DNA from: Muricea muricata
Lineage: Eukaryota; Cnidaria; Anthozoa; Malacalcyonacea; Plexauridae
Length of the DNA stretch: 64,000 bases
Reading direction: 5' to 3'
Assembly (NCBI GenBank): GCA_963855995.1
Contig: OY979719.1
Location: 17,145,312-17,209,311 of the forward strand
Shown here: positions 1 to 11,900 of the stretch, one piece after another
Numbering within the stretch: the first letter of the stretch is position 1
Layout: every line of letters begins with the position of its first letter
Translations under genes and position numbers: made by a program
The notes under the pieces: model-generated
What the model saw: only the letters and a program-made list of their open reading frames with translations
The model's database searches: none
Told to the model about the DNA's origin: nothing

Positions 1-199
1 CTTACGGTTAGCGTTACGGTTTCACACAATTTCATACCGGCATCGTGTGAACGCAACCACTAAACGTAAGAATTTCATACCGTTTTCAAACTCTGCCGGT
101 ATCGTGTGAACGGGGTCTTACTAAACACTTTGTAAGTCTGCAGAAACCTCATGTTTTCGATGTTCAATAATTTTTCTACTTGCATGGCTTGACTTTTGA
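1..199. other. Intergenic, short repeated motif
   Basis: No gene is visible. Two related stretches (about 29-54 and 73-113) both carry the words TTTCATACCG and CGTGTGAACG, with a spacer inserted in the second, which suggests a fragment of a dispersed repeat. The right edge at about 199 is where homology to the LINE begins. Confidence 0.4.
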
Positions 200-1752
200 C
201 CAAAGTTGGATAACTATAGACCGATTTCAATCCTTCCTGTAGTAAGTAAACTTATAGAACGAATTTTATACGACCAAATTTATGAATATTTCAATCAGGA
301 GAAACTTTTTTCAAAACAACAATTTGGATTTAGGCCCTGTCATTCTACTACTACTACATTGTTGGATTGTACGAACGAATGGTATGCCAACATGGACCGT
401 GGGCTTTATAGCTTAGTTGTTTTTCTCGACCTGAAAAAAGCATTTGATACTGTTAATCATGAAATTATGTTAAGCAAGTTTCAAATGTATGGCTTCAAAG
501 AGAAAGCGATAAATCTTTCGCGTTGTTATTTGACGCATCGAACACTAAGATGTCAATTGAATGATAAGCTCTCGGGGGAGAAAGAAGTCATTTGTGGCAT
601 TCCTCAGGGGAGCATTCTAGGCCCTCTTCTATTCCTCATCTATATTAACGATTTGCCAAACTGTCTTAATGGCACAACTTCTAGGTTATTTGTTGACGAT
701 ACCAACTTAACGGCAGTTGGTGAAACAGTGGATGAGGTGGAAGGGAGGGCGGATATTGATGTGGGGAATGTCCGGGAATGGCTGTGTGCAAATAAGCTTA
801 GTTTAAATATTGGGAAAACCGAGTATATTTTAATTGGATCAAGGCATAAAACAAATAGTATAGATACCGAACGAGGGATTAAAGTAGAAAACCAAGTGAT
901 TAAGAAAGTGAGAAACACCGAAGTACTTGGAGTTAAACTAGATGAAAATTTGAGTTGGGAAAAGCATATTGACCATATCAGCAGTAAAATAACATCAGGT
1001 ATAGGAGCAATTATGAGGATAAACGATTATGTTGAGCAAAGCACTCTGGTAACAGTTTATAATGCCTTAATTCAACCTTATTTCGATTATTGCTGCGAAA
1101 TATGGGATACATGTAATAAAGGACTAAGTGAACGTCTACAAAAACTCCAAAATAGAGCGGCTAGAGTGATCATGAACCTGAATAATGAGCATGGTCAGTC
1201 TATCTTGGCTCGAAAATCCTTAGGTTGGGTAACTCTTGAAGAGCGCAGAGCTCAACTAAAAGCAAGGTTAATGTACAAAATAGTAAATGGTTTAGCCCCA
1301 CAACGACTATGTGAGGCTTTTCGTAAAGTAAATGAAATTCATGAATATGAATTAAGAGGCTCATCGACAAAGCTTCATATTCCAAGACCGAAAACAGAGT
1401 TTTTAAAAAACAGTTTTCAATATAGTGGGGCTAAGCTTTGGAATAAAATACCTGAAGAGATACGAAATTCGACATCCTATAACATCTTTATTAACAAACT
1501 TTCCTCCTCGACCTCAACCATAATTTAATTGTTTCCTAAGTTGTAATAATAACTTAGTTATGTAGAGATATGTCTACACGTACGTACAACAGAGTAATTT
1601 TAGTAGTTAATACATCTAAAAATTTGTTATTATTATTTCCATTATTTATAAAATGTAATAATTTTTATATGCACATCCCTTCTGGAAATCAGCTAATGTT
1701 GAGAAGATTAATGTGTTTAAATAAAGGTTTATCTATCTATCTATCTATCTAA
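200..1752 (+). mobile_element. 5'-truncated Jockey/CR1-like non-LTR retrotransposon
   Basis: The element starts abruptly inside the reverse-transcriptase domain (a stop codon lies in frame just upstream at 197-199) and ends in a short 3' UTR and a TATC tetranucleotide tail at about 1728-1752. This is the usual shape of a LINE copy truncated during target-primed reverse transcription. The endonuclease domain and ORF1 are absent. Simple-repeat tails of this kind are known for CR1/L2-type LINEs; the exact clade is not resolved here. Confidence 0.85.
206..1528 (+). CDS. Non-LTR retrotransposon reverse transcriptase (partial)
   Basis: Open frame of 440 codons read from a TTG, so there is no true start; the protein is the C-terminal part of a LINE ORF2. 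Visible reverse-transcriptase blocks in order are NYRPISIL at the very start, the motif A aspartate in FLDLKKAFD near residue 74, GIPQGSILGP near 131, and the catalytic FVDD near 161 (F in place of the usual Y/F-A-D-D). A thumb and C-terminal region follow, with the typical IQPYFDYCCEIWD and RAARVI words. The frame is intact, so this insertion may be young. It cannot be autonomous because the endonuclease and 5' end are missing. Confidence 0.88.
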   Translation: MDNYRPISILPVVSKLIERILYDQIYEYFNQEKLFSKQQFGFRPCHSTTTTLLDCTNEWYANMDRGLYSLVVFLDLKKAFDTVNHEIMLSKFQMYGFKEKAINLSRCYLTHRTLRCQLNDKLSGEKEVICGIPQGSILGPLLFLIYINDLPNCLNGTTSRLFVDDTNLTAVGETVDEVEGRADIDVGNVREWLCANKLSLNIGKTEYILIGSRHKTNSIDTERGIKVENQVIKKVRNTEVLGVKLDENLSWEKHIDHISSKITSGIGAIMRINDYVEQSTLVTVYNALIQPYFDYCCEIWDTCNKGLSERLQKLQNRAARVIMNLNNEHGQSILARKSLGWVTLEERRAQLKARLMYKIVNGLAPQRLCEAFRKVNEIHEYELRGSSTKLHIPRPKTEFLKNSFQYSGAKLWNKIPEEIRNSTSYNIFINKLSSSTSTII

Positions 1753-2567
1753 AGGCGTTTGACGTTTGCGGTTTGCAATTAATTTTACGCCTCTAGACAT
1801 GCTGACAGCGCCTCACTACAAACGACACGAGTCGGTAAACTCGAACGTCAAGCGATTGTGGCGTTGAGATATTTGCAGCCACAGACAAAGTGCCTTAGAC
1901 TTAGTGCAACATCTTAAACTCATTTAAAGAACGTAAAGGAAGAGACATGGATCTCTAACCATTAACCACTAATCGTAATTGCTCTACGAAGTCTCAACTC
2001 TGCGCTTTCGAGAACGCATTGGCGTGGGCAGGCCGGCGCCAATTATTAATGGCGGTTTTGCCATTAAAAAACAGCATTGAATACATGTACTTGACATTAT
2101 ATAACAAGTTTTCCTTTAATTCGCTTACTTGAAGGAGTTTGTTATGGTGGATGTTATCGCGTTGCTGTCTTGCATGCTGAGGGTCCGTAGAACCTCTAGT
2201 ACCATTTTCCGTACTGAATTCCCTCATCCATTTCTAGAGACGAAAATCCTCAATTAGGGTTCAAAAACGAACAAAGGTTCTTACAAGTTTTAGGAATTAG
2301 GAATCTGCTCACTCGACGCGAAGCAGAAACAAACAATATATTGATTGGTGGGCAGAAAAAAAGTCGAGTATCGAAAACCAAAGACTATATAAAGGCCTGT
2401 TCAAACGAAACCAACATGTTGGTCCAAAATCACCCAACATTGTTGGATGCAACATGTTGGCCTCGTTTGAACACCATGTTGGAAGGCCTTAAGTTCCGGC
2501 CATATCAGAGCAGAGCAAATTTTTTCAATAAAATCAAGTCAATAAGAACACATAGGAACACACCAAT
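1753..2567. other. Intergenic, no gene seen
   Basis: Only short spurious open frames. Positions 2409-2475 repeat the word CAACATGTTGG-like several times (ACCAACATGTTGG, CAACATTGTTGG, CAACATGTTGG), forming small palindromes. No coding similarity is recognised. Confidence 0.4.
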
Positions 2568-2958
2568 CAATGGACCATTCCCCAATTGTATAAACTTTTA
2601 AATTCGAAAACAATTTTAGCACAGTCGGAAATAGCTTCCTAAATTTAGTGAAATTGTGAAGTTTGGTTGCAAAATATTGCAAAATGTTGAAAATATAGTA
2701 ATTTAAAGTTTTCGAATTTTGTATATTTTTGTATCACGGACGGAAAAGCGTTATCACTATTTTGAGATGTGGTAACGCTTTTTCCCGCGTAATACAAAAG
2801 TATACAAAATTCGCAAACTTTAAATTACTATATTTTCGACATTTTACAATATTTTACAACCAAACTTCACAATTTCACAAAATTTAGGAAGCTCTTTCTA
2901 ACCATGCTAAAATTGTTTTCGAATTTAAAAATTTGTCTAATTGGGGAATGGTCCATTG
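2568..2958. mobile_element. Foldback MITE, about 390 bp
   Basis: Two long arms are near-perfect reverse complements. The left outer end CAATGGACCATTCCCCAATT pairs with the right outer end at about 2939-2958, and pairing continues through the blocks around AATTTTAGCA and AATTTAAAG to a centre near 2770. No open frame of note. A related but more diverged copy sits at 6200-6345. Confidence 0.85.
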
Positions 2959-3616
2959 AATAAGAATATATTTCTCATATATGACTATATGTGGCAAAAC
3001 ATATTTGTAGATAATTGCGGATAATAATAATAATAATTATTGTTTGATAGCTAGCATAGAGTGGCATATTATTAAAGTGCGTTCACAATAATTCGATAAA
3101 TTAAGCTAATGTAATTTGAGACTTTACACCGTGTATTTTTATTAAATGAATGCTGAACTTATATGAATTAATCAAATAATGCTACTCTTAAAAGTATTTA
3201 AATGTTCTGAAATCCGTGTTTAATATATTATATTCGGTCAAATTTGCACCGAATAACAAATTTTTAAAAAAATCGTCTGTTCTTTTATCACTTTCAGGGT
3301 GGCAGAGAATTGACATAGATGTTGTTTGTGAATTTATGTCTTTATTTTAATGTGTATGGTTATTTTATGTACAGTATACAAGTTTGTATATTAGTTGGAT
3401 GTCTTGAACGCACTTAAAGTTCTTAAATTTATCAAAAAAGTGCTTGAAAGTCCTTGATTTCATCTTTTTAAATATTTTTTTTTGTATATGGAATTTAATG
3501 GGGTCCGTTCATTTTTTATATTTTCTTCACACTGAAAAGATTACTTGAAGGACCTTCAATTTTACTCTTCTTGACCGACACGTACCCTGGGTCATTTATA
3601 GCCACGATGTGGTATA
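2959..3616. other. Intergenic, no gene seen
   Basis: AT-rich. An open frame at 3571-3876 on the plus strand lies antisense to the receptor gene's 3' end and shows no family resemblance. Nothing else is supported. Confidence 0.4.
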
Positions 3617-4825
3617 TCAAGGTAATTGAAATAGTGCATTTGTTAACGGTGCTGGTGCATTTTTTGTTGGTCTTGCTACGTTATTCAACCGTCCTGGCCC
3701 AGCGTTCTTTCTTTTCCTCCACCAATCTTTATAAAGGTTTACTGTCCTCTTGTTCAACAGGAACATTTGGCCGATGTAGACCCCTTGTAGACACACAAAA
3801 GCAACATACAGATAATCCAACTCTTCAACATCGGAAAATAACGTGGCAAAGAACGACAAGAAACACGGACAGCTAACAAGCACGGCTAATTTTGCACAGA
3901 CGAGAAGATTTTGTTTTCCTTTTCTACGTTGTATGGTCTGTGTCTGCTTGTAATGACGGGATAAGCTGACAGCTGTTTGGGTAAGCTTGAAAATATTATA
4001 CAGCATTATCATTGACAAGGGTATTATGTAAAAGTAGAGTGTCGCATTCGCGGTTCCAAACCAACAATTTGTTCCGTAATGTGCGAGGAAGACGTTAGTT
4101 TTGTCCAAGGTGACACAAATCGCAACAAACACGGCTGGAGCAAGCCACACGAAGATGGAATATTTGATGAATTTAGACCGTTGTCTAGTGGCTATTCTTC
4201 CAAAGAAAGGTTGTGAAAAAATTTTATAAGTATCGTACGAAATTACGGTGAGGGCCATAAATGATACTTTGTGAAGGTAATGTTCCAGTATTGCGCCGGC
4301 TTCGCATACTGTTGTCCCGACAAAAAGAGAGATTGCAATGGGCCACACAAGTTGCGACAAACCCAAAGAAAAGCACAAGTTCATCACATTCAATCCTGGG
4401 ACATTTCTCAATTGTCGAAATAATCCGTAAGTGATTAGAACTAGTGAATGGCAAGTCAGCGAGACACTGAAACAAATAAGTGTCGCAGTTCGTAATGCAT
4501 AATTGAATGATGTGTTCATAACGTGCAACGAAGCAGTGCCGGTTGTGTTCTCCGCCCTTTGAGTTGTTTTGTAGATTTCCCGTTTGTTCAAATTTTTATT
4601 TGTTATGTTGTCTTCATTCTGAGAAACGTGGCGTCGTCTTGCTTTTTCGTTAGGTCTTGATGTGAAGTTTATGGCACCGGTGCCTTTTGGTTCTTGATTA
4701 AATTTAGGAGCAAGTTTTCGCTCTGCTTCTTCGGCCTCGCTGCCTTGACCTTGTACAAGAAGAAGACAATACAAAAGCATACAAACTGAACATCGTAAAA
4801 AATAGGATAAATGTCTGTTAAACAT
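3617..4825 (-). CDS. Methuselah/adhesion-like class B GPCR, intronless
   Basis: A 402-residue single-exon seven-helix receptor. Residues 1-28 look like a signal peptide (hydrophobic run ending in QGQG). Residues 29-108 are a short, charged extracellular region with N-X-S/T sites near 55, 75, 93 and 104. Seven hydrophobic segments run from about 110 to 358. Cys174 at the top of helix 3 and Cys254 in the second extracellular loop (GTNCWFG) are placed for the conserved class B disulfide. The PGLNVMNLCFSLGLSQLVW and SFMALTVISYDTYKIF blocks resemble Methuselah-type and adhesion receptors. No GAIN or GPS cleavage motif and no recognisable ligand-binding ectodomain is seen, so ligand and function are unknown. 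The basic tail (KDWWRKRK) is cytoplasmic. The start was chosen because it creates the signal peptide. Confidence 0.82.
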   Translation of the reverse strand: MFNRHLSYFLRCSVCMLLYCLLLVQGQGSEAEEAERKLAPKFNQEPKGTGAINFTSRPNEKARRRHVSQNEDNITNKNLNKREIYKTTQRAENTTGTASLHVMNTSFNYALRTATLICFSVSLTCHSLVLITYGLFRQLRNVPGLNVMNLCFSLGLSQLVWPIAISLFVGTTVCEAGAILEHYLHKVSFMALTVISYDTYKIFSQPFFGRIATRQRSKFIKYSIFVWLAPAVFVAICVTLDKTNVFLAHYGTNCWFGTANATLYFYIIPLSMIMLYNIFKLTQTAVSLSRHYKQTQTIQRRKGKQNLLVCAKLAVLVSCPCFLSFFATLFSDVEELDYLYVAFVCLQGVYIGQMFLLNKRTVNLYKDWWRKRKNAGPGRLNNVARPTKNAPAPLTNALFQLP

Positions 4826-6199
4826 GACTGCTTTCCGTTTTGGTTTTAGTCCTCATAGGCTGATTCACCATAACGTTGCTTTCGTGTCCTTATCTTGGTG
4901 TTTTATATACTTTGATAAACATGATTACTACCTTTATACAGTCAAGTGCGTTTTGGTTTTGGTGAAAGAATTTCCGTAAACATGGACATTGGTCTGAGAT
5001 TAGGGTGTGGTATCCACGTCTTCAGTAGTACGCTCAGCCGACATTTCTTGGAATAAAGACTGTCACAGTTTCTTGTAATTAACACTTATACTAACGACAG
5101 ACTATCCATGCACTCATATGACAAGACATTTCCGTCGAAAAGACTTCTTGTCACGAAGTCTGTGAAACTGGTTTTCAGAAAATTGGAAAGATCTGAAATC
5201 CGTTCTGAAAAATTTCAAAGCACATGCATATAGTTGTTTTATCCAGGCAACCAGTCGTATATAGGCTCGCATAACATTTAAACTATTTAAAAATATTTTT
5301 GTGCAAAAAACGCCCACAGAAAACAAACTTGCCACCATTCAAATTCCTAAGGGAGAATTTTGATCTAATATTTCTATATATAACAGTATTATATGTTCAT
5401 ATACGTTTAACCCTGGATGTACACATGCCACGTAACACGATAAAAAAGAGCAATCGTTAGATCTGAAAAACTTTGAAACAGTCTTTCCCCGACAGAAACG
5501 TCTAATAATTTAGCTTCATTTCGGCCACACGCGTCATAAATTTATGTAAAATTGATAGCATATATAATCCTCGTTGTATCAGCTAAGCTATTAATCGAGA
5601 ACATTTTGTATTGTTTGGGTATCTCCACAAAATAAATTCGTGCTATCTTACAGTAACAAACACTTGTTTATATTGTTACAGGCTCTTGAATTTAATGACA
5701 ATGAAAGCAATCTTTAAAATCCTAGAATAATGCAAGAATTTTGCCTTCAGGGTACGAGATGTATACTTCTTGAAAGTAATCGAATATGTAAACGCTGTTA
5801 AAAGGTTTTAGAATTAATTATTGTTCCTTCAGTAAAATTGGAACATTCTTCATGCTATATGCTGAATGCTGTGATATAGTAGGTGCCACCTTAGTTAAAA
5901 CTCGAGCCACGGTCTGAAACACATTCATGAAACAATGTTGAAATTGATAAGTTCCTTGTATGTTTCCATGGTGATTATTAATCAAAGTATAATTTTGTGG
6001 AAAGCTCGGATCTTTATCAGTGCTGATGATCAAGCATTATCATATATTGATCAAAGAATTTACGTGCAGACAATCAAATGAAAATGGACCTTTAACCTTT
6101 TAGGCGAAATTTTGAAAAATTTCCAAACAGGCAAAAATATTACCACATCTTGAAAAACATTCTAAACTTAGTAAAATTGCAATGTTTGGTTGTGAAATG

Positions 6200-6345
6200 T
6201 TCAAGAAAATATATAGCCTTGCCAATTTGGCAAATTTTGTATACATTTGTATTACGGGTGGAAAATAATACCCAGTTGATCCCCTTGGGTATTCATTTCT
6301 CACGGATAATATGTAACTACAGAAAATTTGCCAACTTCGCAAGGC
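6200..6345. repeat. Foldback repeat related to the 2.6 kb MITE
   Basis: The left arm (TAGCCTTGCCAATTTGGCAA) and the right arm (TTGCCAACTTCGCAAGGCTG) are inverted around a small hairpin with ATACCCAG and CTTGGGTAT stems. It shares the TGTATACATTTGTATTACGG-type word with the element at 2568-2958. Confidence 0.6.
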
Positions 6346-7232
6346 TGTATTTTCTACAGTTTACAACAGTTTACAAGACGAAGACTAAGAGTAGCAGCAT
6401 AGAAATTTTTTACTGCTTCTAAAATGCCACTTTCTCAGCCAATTTTAAATAAAGCCTAATGAGACATTTTCCTCTGCTGCAGCCTCTCAGGCCAGTACCT
6501 CTAAGGTTATTGAACCGGCTAAATCTTTGCCCGCAGTGATTATGGACATAAACCTTGTAGACATAAAAGTTTAATAGTTGTGAATTTAATGTTTTTTTGT
6601 ATAGAGAGAAGGTCAAAGACATGAATACAGCTCAAATTAGTAATTTAATTAAGAATGTTTTCAAGCCAGACAAACAATTTCCCTTTACTAAAACTAATGG
6701 TAGAAGTTTTAGATGAAAAAGGGTAAAGATGGGCAAAGGGTTAGAACAGACTGGGATTGATCTGAAAACTGAGCACTTTCATGCCCATGAAATTTCCAAT
6801 ATAGTCACCCAATTCTAACCAAACTTCTTTTCCCATGTGGAAAAGGTGTGAGGGCAAGTCCTGGCACCTTAAAACCAGTTACTTAGGTCTTTCATTGCAT
6901 AAGACTGTCCATGTCGGAAACAACAATATATTTAATATCATAATATATGTTATCAAGTTATCAACATGTTTCTGAGGCATGCTGATGAGCCCTGAGATTG
7001 AGCGAAACAGCTACGCTTTGTAAATCAAAAAACTTTGTAATACAGCAGATGAGTAGCAATGGCGTAAAGTTAAAAACAATATAACAATATTGAGCCACGC
7101 CACCGGAGGAAGACACGCCCCCGGATGTTTTTAGTTTTGACCAACGTACGAAAAATCCTAGATCCACGCCTGGTATTGCTACTATGACTGGGCAAAATTT
7201 CCAGTAATGATAAAGCAGTTCCTTTTGCCGTC

Positions 7233-7833
7233 TTTTCAGCCGGCTAATTGTTCCTCCTTTGACTTTGTTAAGTATCATGTGGGCTTTACCGCGTACTCCG
7301 GATTTTTCCGACAGTACATGAGCGCTTAGAAACTAATCAACTACATATAGTCTTTTTGAAAATACTTCAAAGGCACTTTGTATATAATGTATGACCTACA
7401 TAATTGTTGATCTTTCAAGGGCATTTTCTGGATAAATACCAACCTTAAGTGATCAGCCTTCGTGATAGATAGATTTCGCGTACACAGGAATAAATAGAGC
7501 CTATTTACTTCGTCAAACAGACGCGTAAGTGAACTCGTCAAGAAACTTGCGAAGCCTCGTCTGTACGGCGCGTTGAGCCGGCTAATTGTTTCTCCTTTCT
7601 TAAGTATCATGTGGGCTTTGCCGCGTACTCCACATTTTTCCGACAGGAAATGTTGAAGCGATTAGGAACTAATCAACTACATAGTATATAATGTATGACC
7701 AATATAATTGTTAAATATATGTTATACACAAAGAGACATGGTCTAATTGATCGTTTTTGTGTGTGAATGTTGATTTTTCAAGGGCATTTTCTGGAAAGAT
7801 GCGAACCTTAAGTGATCAGGCTTCGTGATAGCG
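7233..7833. repeat. Tandem duplication of a roughly 240-260 bp block
   Basis: Segments 7233-7470 and 7573-7833 share long runs: AGCCGGCTAATTGTT, TAAGTATCATGTGGGCTTT, CCGCGTACTCC, AACTAATCAACTACATA, TCAAGGGCATTTTCTGGA and CCTTAAGTGATCAG. Divergence is modest, with indels. No coding content is recognised. Confidence 0.7.
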
Positions 7834-8043
7834 CATTTTTAGAAGATTTCTGTCATGTCATAGTATTGAGGGATTGGTCATTATTTATGGTGGAGGGGGT
7901 GGCACAGAAGAGAAAGTGGTTGGGAAATAAAATTTTGGGTCGATAAAAGGTTGGGTAAATGAATCATAAAACACTTCAAGAGTTAGTTAAACGAAAATTC
8001 ATTGTCATTTGTAAGGCTTGACTTCATGCAAATCTGTTAAGAA

Positions 8044-8462
8044 TTTATCGTCGATTTCAGATCACTTCTCACTGTAATATTCCGAACTTAGTTGCGAAGT
8101 TCGGACATTCGTTGCAAAGTTTAAAAGTTCATTTCACAATAGACCTTAGAAGTGCTTACGTCACGCGGTTTTCAATGCATATAAATACAAGGTAAATTTT
8201 TTACACATGTCTCCCACGTATGCATTGCATTGCAATTCATTGTTTAACTCTGGCGTGACGTAAGGGCATCTACTGGCAAGCCGGTTTGTAAAGCCGGTTT
8301 GCGTTTGATTGGCCTCTTTAAGTTTAGGAACCAGTCACAGCCTTTGTTTACAAACTTGCTTGCGAATTCTGAAACGAACTTTTGAACTTCGCAAGGAACT
8401 TCCGAACTTTGCAACAAAGTTCGGTATATTACAGCGAAAAGTGACCCGAAATCGACGATAAA
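8044..8462. mobile_element. Foldback MITE, about 420 bp
   Basis: TTTATCGTCGATTTC at the left end is the reverse complement of GAAATCGACGATAAA at the right. Pairing continues through TAATATTCCGAACTT and GTTGCGAAGTTCGG. An element of similar design lies at 47600-47795. Confidence 0.8.
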
Positions 8463-8938
8463 GCAATGTCGGCAGTCAATACAACAAACAAAGTTACAAG
8501 AGTCGCTATCGCTTATCTGATTTCTCAAGTACAGCTGCTCTCATCTGCAATATCTTTTTTCTCTTTTCATCTTTGCTACGCTGTTCTTTTTCTCCCTTGC
8601 ATGTGACAATTGTGAAATATTTTTTATGGGTGTTTGAGGTTAGGTCAAGGAAAAAATTGTCTTGTTGGTTGGGTAGTGAAAGTTCTTACCAATAGAACAT
8701 TTCTCTTCGGTGGCATCCCCTGCCATAAATAATGACTCGTTTTAAACTTTTTCTGAATTGAAAGTCTGGCATAATATATTCATTTATAATAATTTCTTGG
8801 AAACCAGAACAGCATCATATACTCAGTTTGTATATCAGTTTTGCAAATATAGGTCCCACTGCTCTCTCGATATTTCGACTTTTAAGGTATCCTATAAAGC
8901 CAAGACCCTTCATTTATGGGTTTTTTGCCACATTTTAG

Positions 8939-11900
8939 CTATGCACCAATCCTCTCACAACAGCGGTGTAATACATTCTGATATATACTACACCCCGGGA
9001 ACAATAAAGGCAAACCTGTGCGTTAAAGGACTCGATATGACGTATGCGTATTGCAAAAGTAAAGGAATTCCTTTCAAGAAATGTGGAAAGGTAACTGTGA
9101 TTGACATAACATTCACACTTTCACAGTCACACAGACGTATATAAATAAGCCGCGCTATAGAATTATTTCAATTCTATCTTAGCTCATCGTGGCAGTCGAG
9201 GACGAAGAAATTCCCAGACTCCAGAATTTATATGAAAGAGGACAGGAGAACGGCGCTAAAGATCTAAAACTGTTAGATAGACATGAAATAAAAGATGTGG
9301 AACCGAATTGTGAAGTAAGTAAAAGCTTGTTTGTTTGTTTGATTGTTTATTTATTTTTCCGTTTATTTTTGTTTATTTGCTGGAAGTTTGTTTGTTTGTT
9401 TACTTTTTTGTTTGTTTGTTTTTTTGTTTGTTTTTTGTTTGTTTGTTTACTTGCTTGTTTGGTTGGTTGGTTGACGCAATAAAGACCATGATAATATCAC
9501 AGTCTCATTTCGTTTGTATGACCAGAAACAACGTTGAACGTAAAAACTTAAACCTATCCTTATTAGGGTGTTCACGCGATTCACTCCCCTCATACCGGTA
9601 TAGTGGACTGGGCCGAGATTACTAGATCGTATGGAGAGGAATTTCAGAGGTCTGGGGGCGAAGTGAAACTTAACTTTCAAGTAAGAAGTTAAGAAATAAT
9701 AATACTTAAAGTGCGTTAATCCGAGTTCATGTCAGGACTTGTGATTAGGTTTCATTCAAATCATTCTATTTTGTTTAGGTAAGCAAGTTTGAGAGAAGTG
9801 CACGTAGGTCTAATATTTTTGCTTATTTTACGTGAGTCCACATCTTAGGAATTTTTCCATTCGATCTCAGAGAACCTCGAGAAACCAGGCAATGTAAAAA
9901 GTGACTTTAAAACCTGGACCACACTTGTCGAAGAATCAGGGATTTTCTCCTTTTCACGTATATGAATGGGACAAACAGATTGATTTTCCAATGGTACAGA
10001 CTTTACTCATTCCCATCGGCCAGAAGAAGCCGTTCACGACAAGTGTGAAGCAGACTTAAAGTTGTAGAGCTGTATGTCTCGAACTTGTTTTAGTCTTATA
10101 TTGCCAGAAAGGCGACAGACACGATGCAATGCACTTGGTTTAATGCAATGTACCGGCTTAATGCAATTTATCAAGTTGTCTCAAGTCCGAAAATCAGTCT
10201 TGATGCAACTTGATATTCGTAGACTTGCCGCGAGTCGTTGAAACAACTTTCATCAAGTTTGTGGATAAAAAGTCTTCACAATCAACTTGCATCAGGCCTA
10301 TTGACAACTTGCAGTAGACTTGTTATCATTGGGCGGGAGCAAGTGATGCGAACGCATCCTGATATCCGCTTGATGACTGAAAGTTAATAAATATGCATGA
10401 ACTTGCTGTGTTTTGCCTGTGTACCAGCTGATCTGACCGTGATAAAAGGCCTGGAACTAGCTACCGAATAAAAATCCATTTTGCTGTTTTTATCACTTAT
10501 ATCTTTTATTTTCCTTTATGAAACTTGTTGAAACTTTGCAATCACGTTCAGTAAAGAAAATTGTAAGTCTACCAGAGATTTGGAACAGGAGTAAATTATA
10601 CTGGATGAGAAATTTGCTGGTTTGGCTCGAAAAATGGATTTCTATTTGACAACTAGTGCCAGTATTTTTCCGTGGTTTCAGATCACCTAGTAGTTGATGG
10701 AAAAGATTGTTTTAGAAGGTAAAATAATTCATTAAACAAATAATTAATTTTTTCAAATTAATCAATAAATAATGTTAAATCCTAACATTGTAACTTGTAA
10801 GACTTTCCACATCTTCTATGAATTATATTTTGCCATCGTCGTGCCATTTCGTGGTGAATACCTGAAAGTGTCAGCGGAAAAAGGGAAGCAATTGGTTCAT
10901 GGAAATATCTATCCAGTAAGGACTGCTTATACATGAATACCATTGATTTTATTCTTTATAATAAAGTGGCTCAATAGCCAGAATTCATTAGAAATTTATC
11001 TCTTTACTATAGAATGTTTTATCGTGTATGCTTGGGCTTTATTTTTGGTCATTACACACTCTATAGTACTGTTCTTAGTATTTCAAAAGGAATTTCTTTA
11101 AAGTTTGCCTGAACATAGGAATCGTGTTTCCCGTTTGAACTAATTTTAAGTTTTGCATAAACCCCACACCTTATCCATGAAAAAATAACACCTCTCCAAT
11201 TATGAAGACAATCAGTAGCTCTACTGCAATGACCTAAACGTGCACTATAAAAGATTCTATGTCAAAAGAACTACAGTGTGCCATCTGCCAAGTAATCATG
11301 TTTAGTAATGAAAATTATAAGTCACCAGAAATTTATAAACCAGAAATTTATATTTCATAATAGTACGCTAGAGTTCAGCTTACCAATCATTGATATACAA
11401 TTTTTTCTTGTTTCTTTATGTCCCTGATCCAACGCTGCCTTTTCTTGGAGTTCATTTCACTCCACGTATGGACGGCAGCGTGTTACTGGGACCTAATGCT
11501 GTGTTAGCATTTGCAGGGGAGGGATACAAGATCGGTACTGTGAATGTTGGCGACTTCGTGGAGTCCATTGCTTTCAGGTGAGCTTGTTATGTTTTTGCTA
11601 TGTGCATGTTTGTAGCAGGCAACTCTTGCAGTATTATACTGGTTTTCTTTTTCACAATCATCCTCATTCCTCAAGGATATGAAAAACTACATTCATATTA
11701 ATCTGACACTGAAAAATTTTGGCTTAAAATAAGCACTGAAGATTGGCTAAAGTAAATAATTTGCATGCCGATACAAAAACGTGTGGTGTGTGGTGTACTT
11801 CACAATCTCATTGAATGCAAGAAGTCTGTTAAAAGTCTGTTGAAATCAGGCTAGCTTGCTCCAACTGATCACTTGCACACTTGTCACAATTTGTTGAAAC

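Larger units (their letters stand above)
4826..8938. other. 4.1 kb without a recognised gene
   Basis: Searched for the missing 5' exons of L2HGDH (a GGG-I-VG nucleotide-binding motif) without success. It holds a partial copy of the 'GTGGAAA...CGGATCTTCATCAG' repeat (about 5948-6030), a foldback at 6200-6345, two copies of a block of roughly 240-260 bp (7233-7470 and 7573-7833), and a foldback at 8044-8462. The open frames here lack family resemblance. Confidence 0.45.

Noticed and set aside
1-60. Possible telomere-like TTACGG/TTAGCG words at the left edge
   Set aside because: Only two or three imperfect occurrences, followed by ordinary sequence. Not a telomeric array.
9189-9625. Leucine/phenylalanine/cysteine-rich open frames after the L2HGDH exon
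   Set aside because: They run past a good splice donor (9315) into a GTTT microsatellite. Only the part before the donor is coding.
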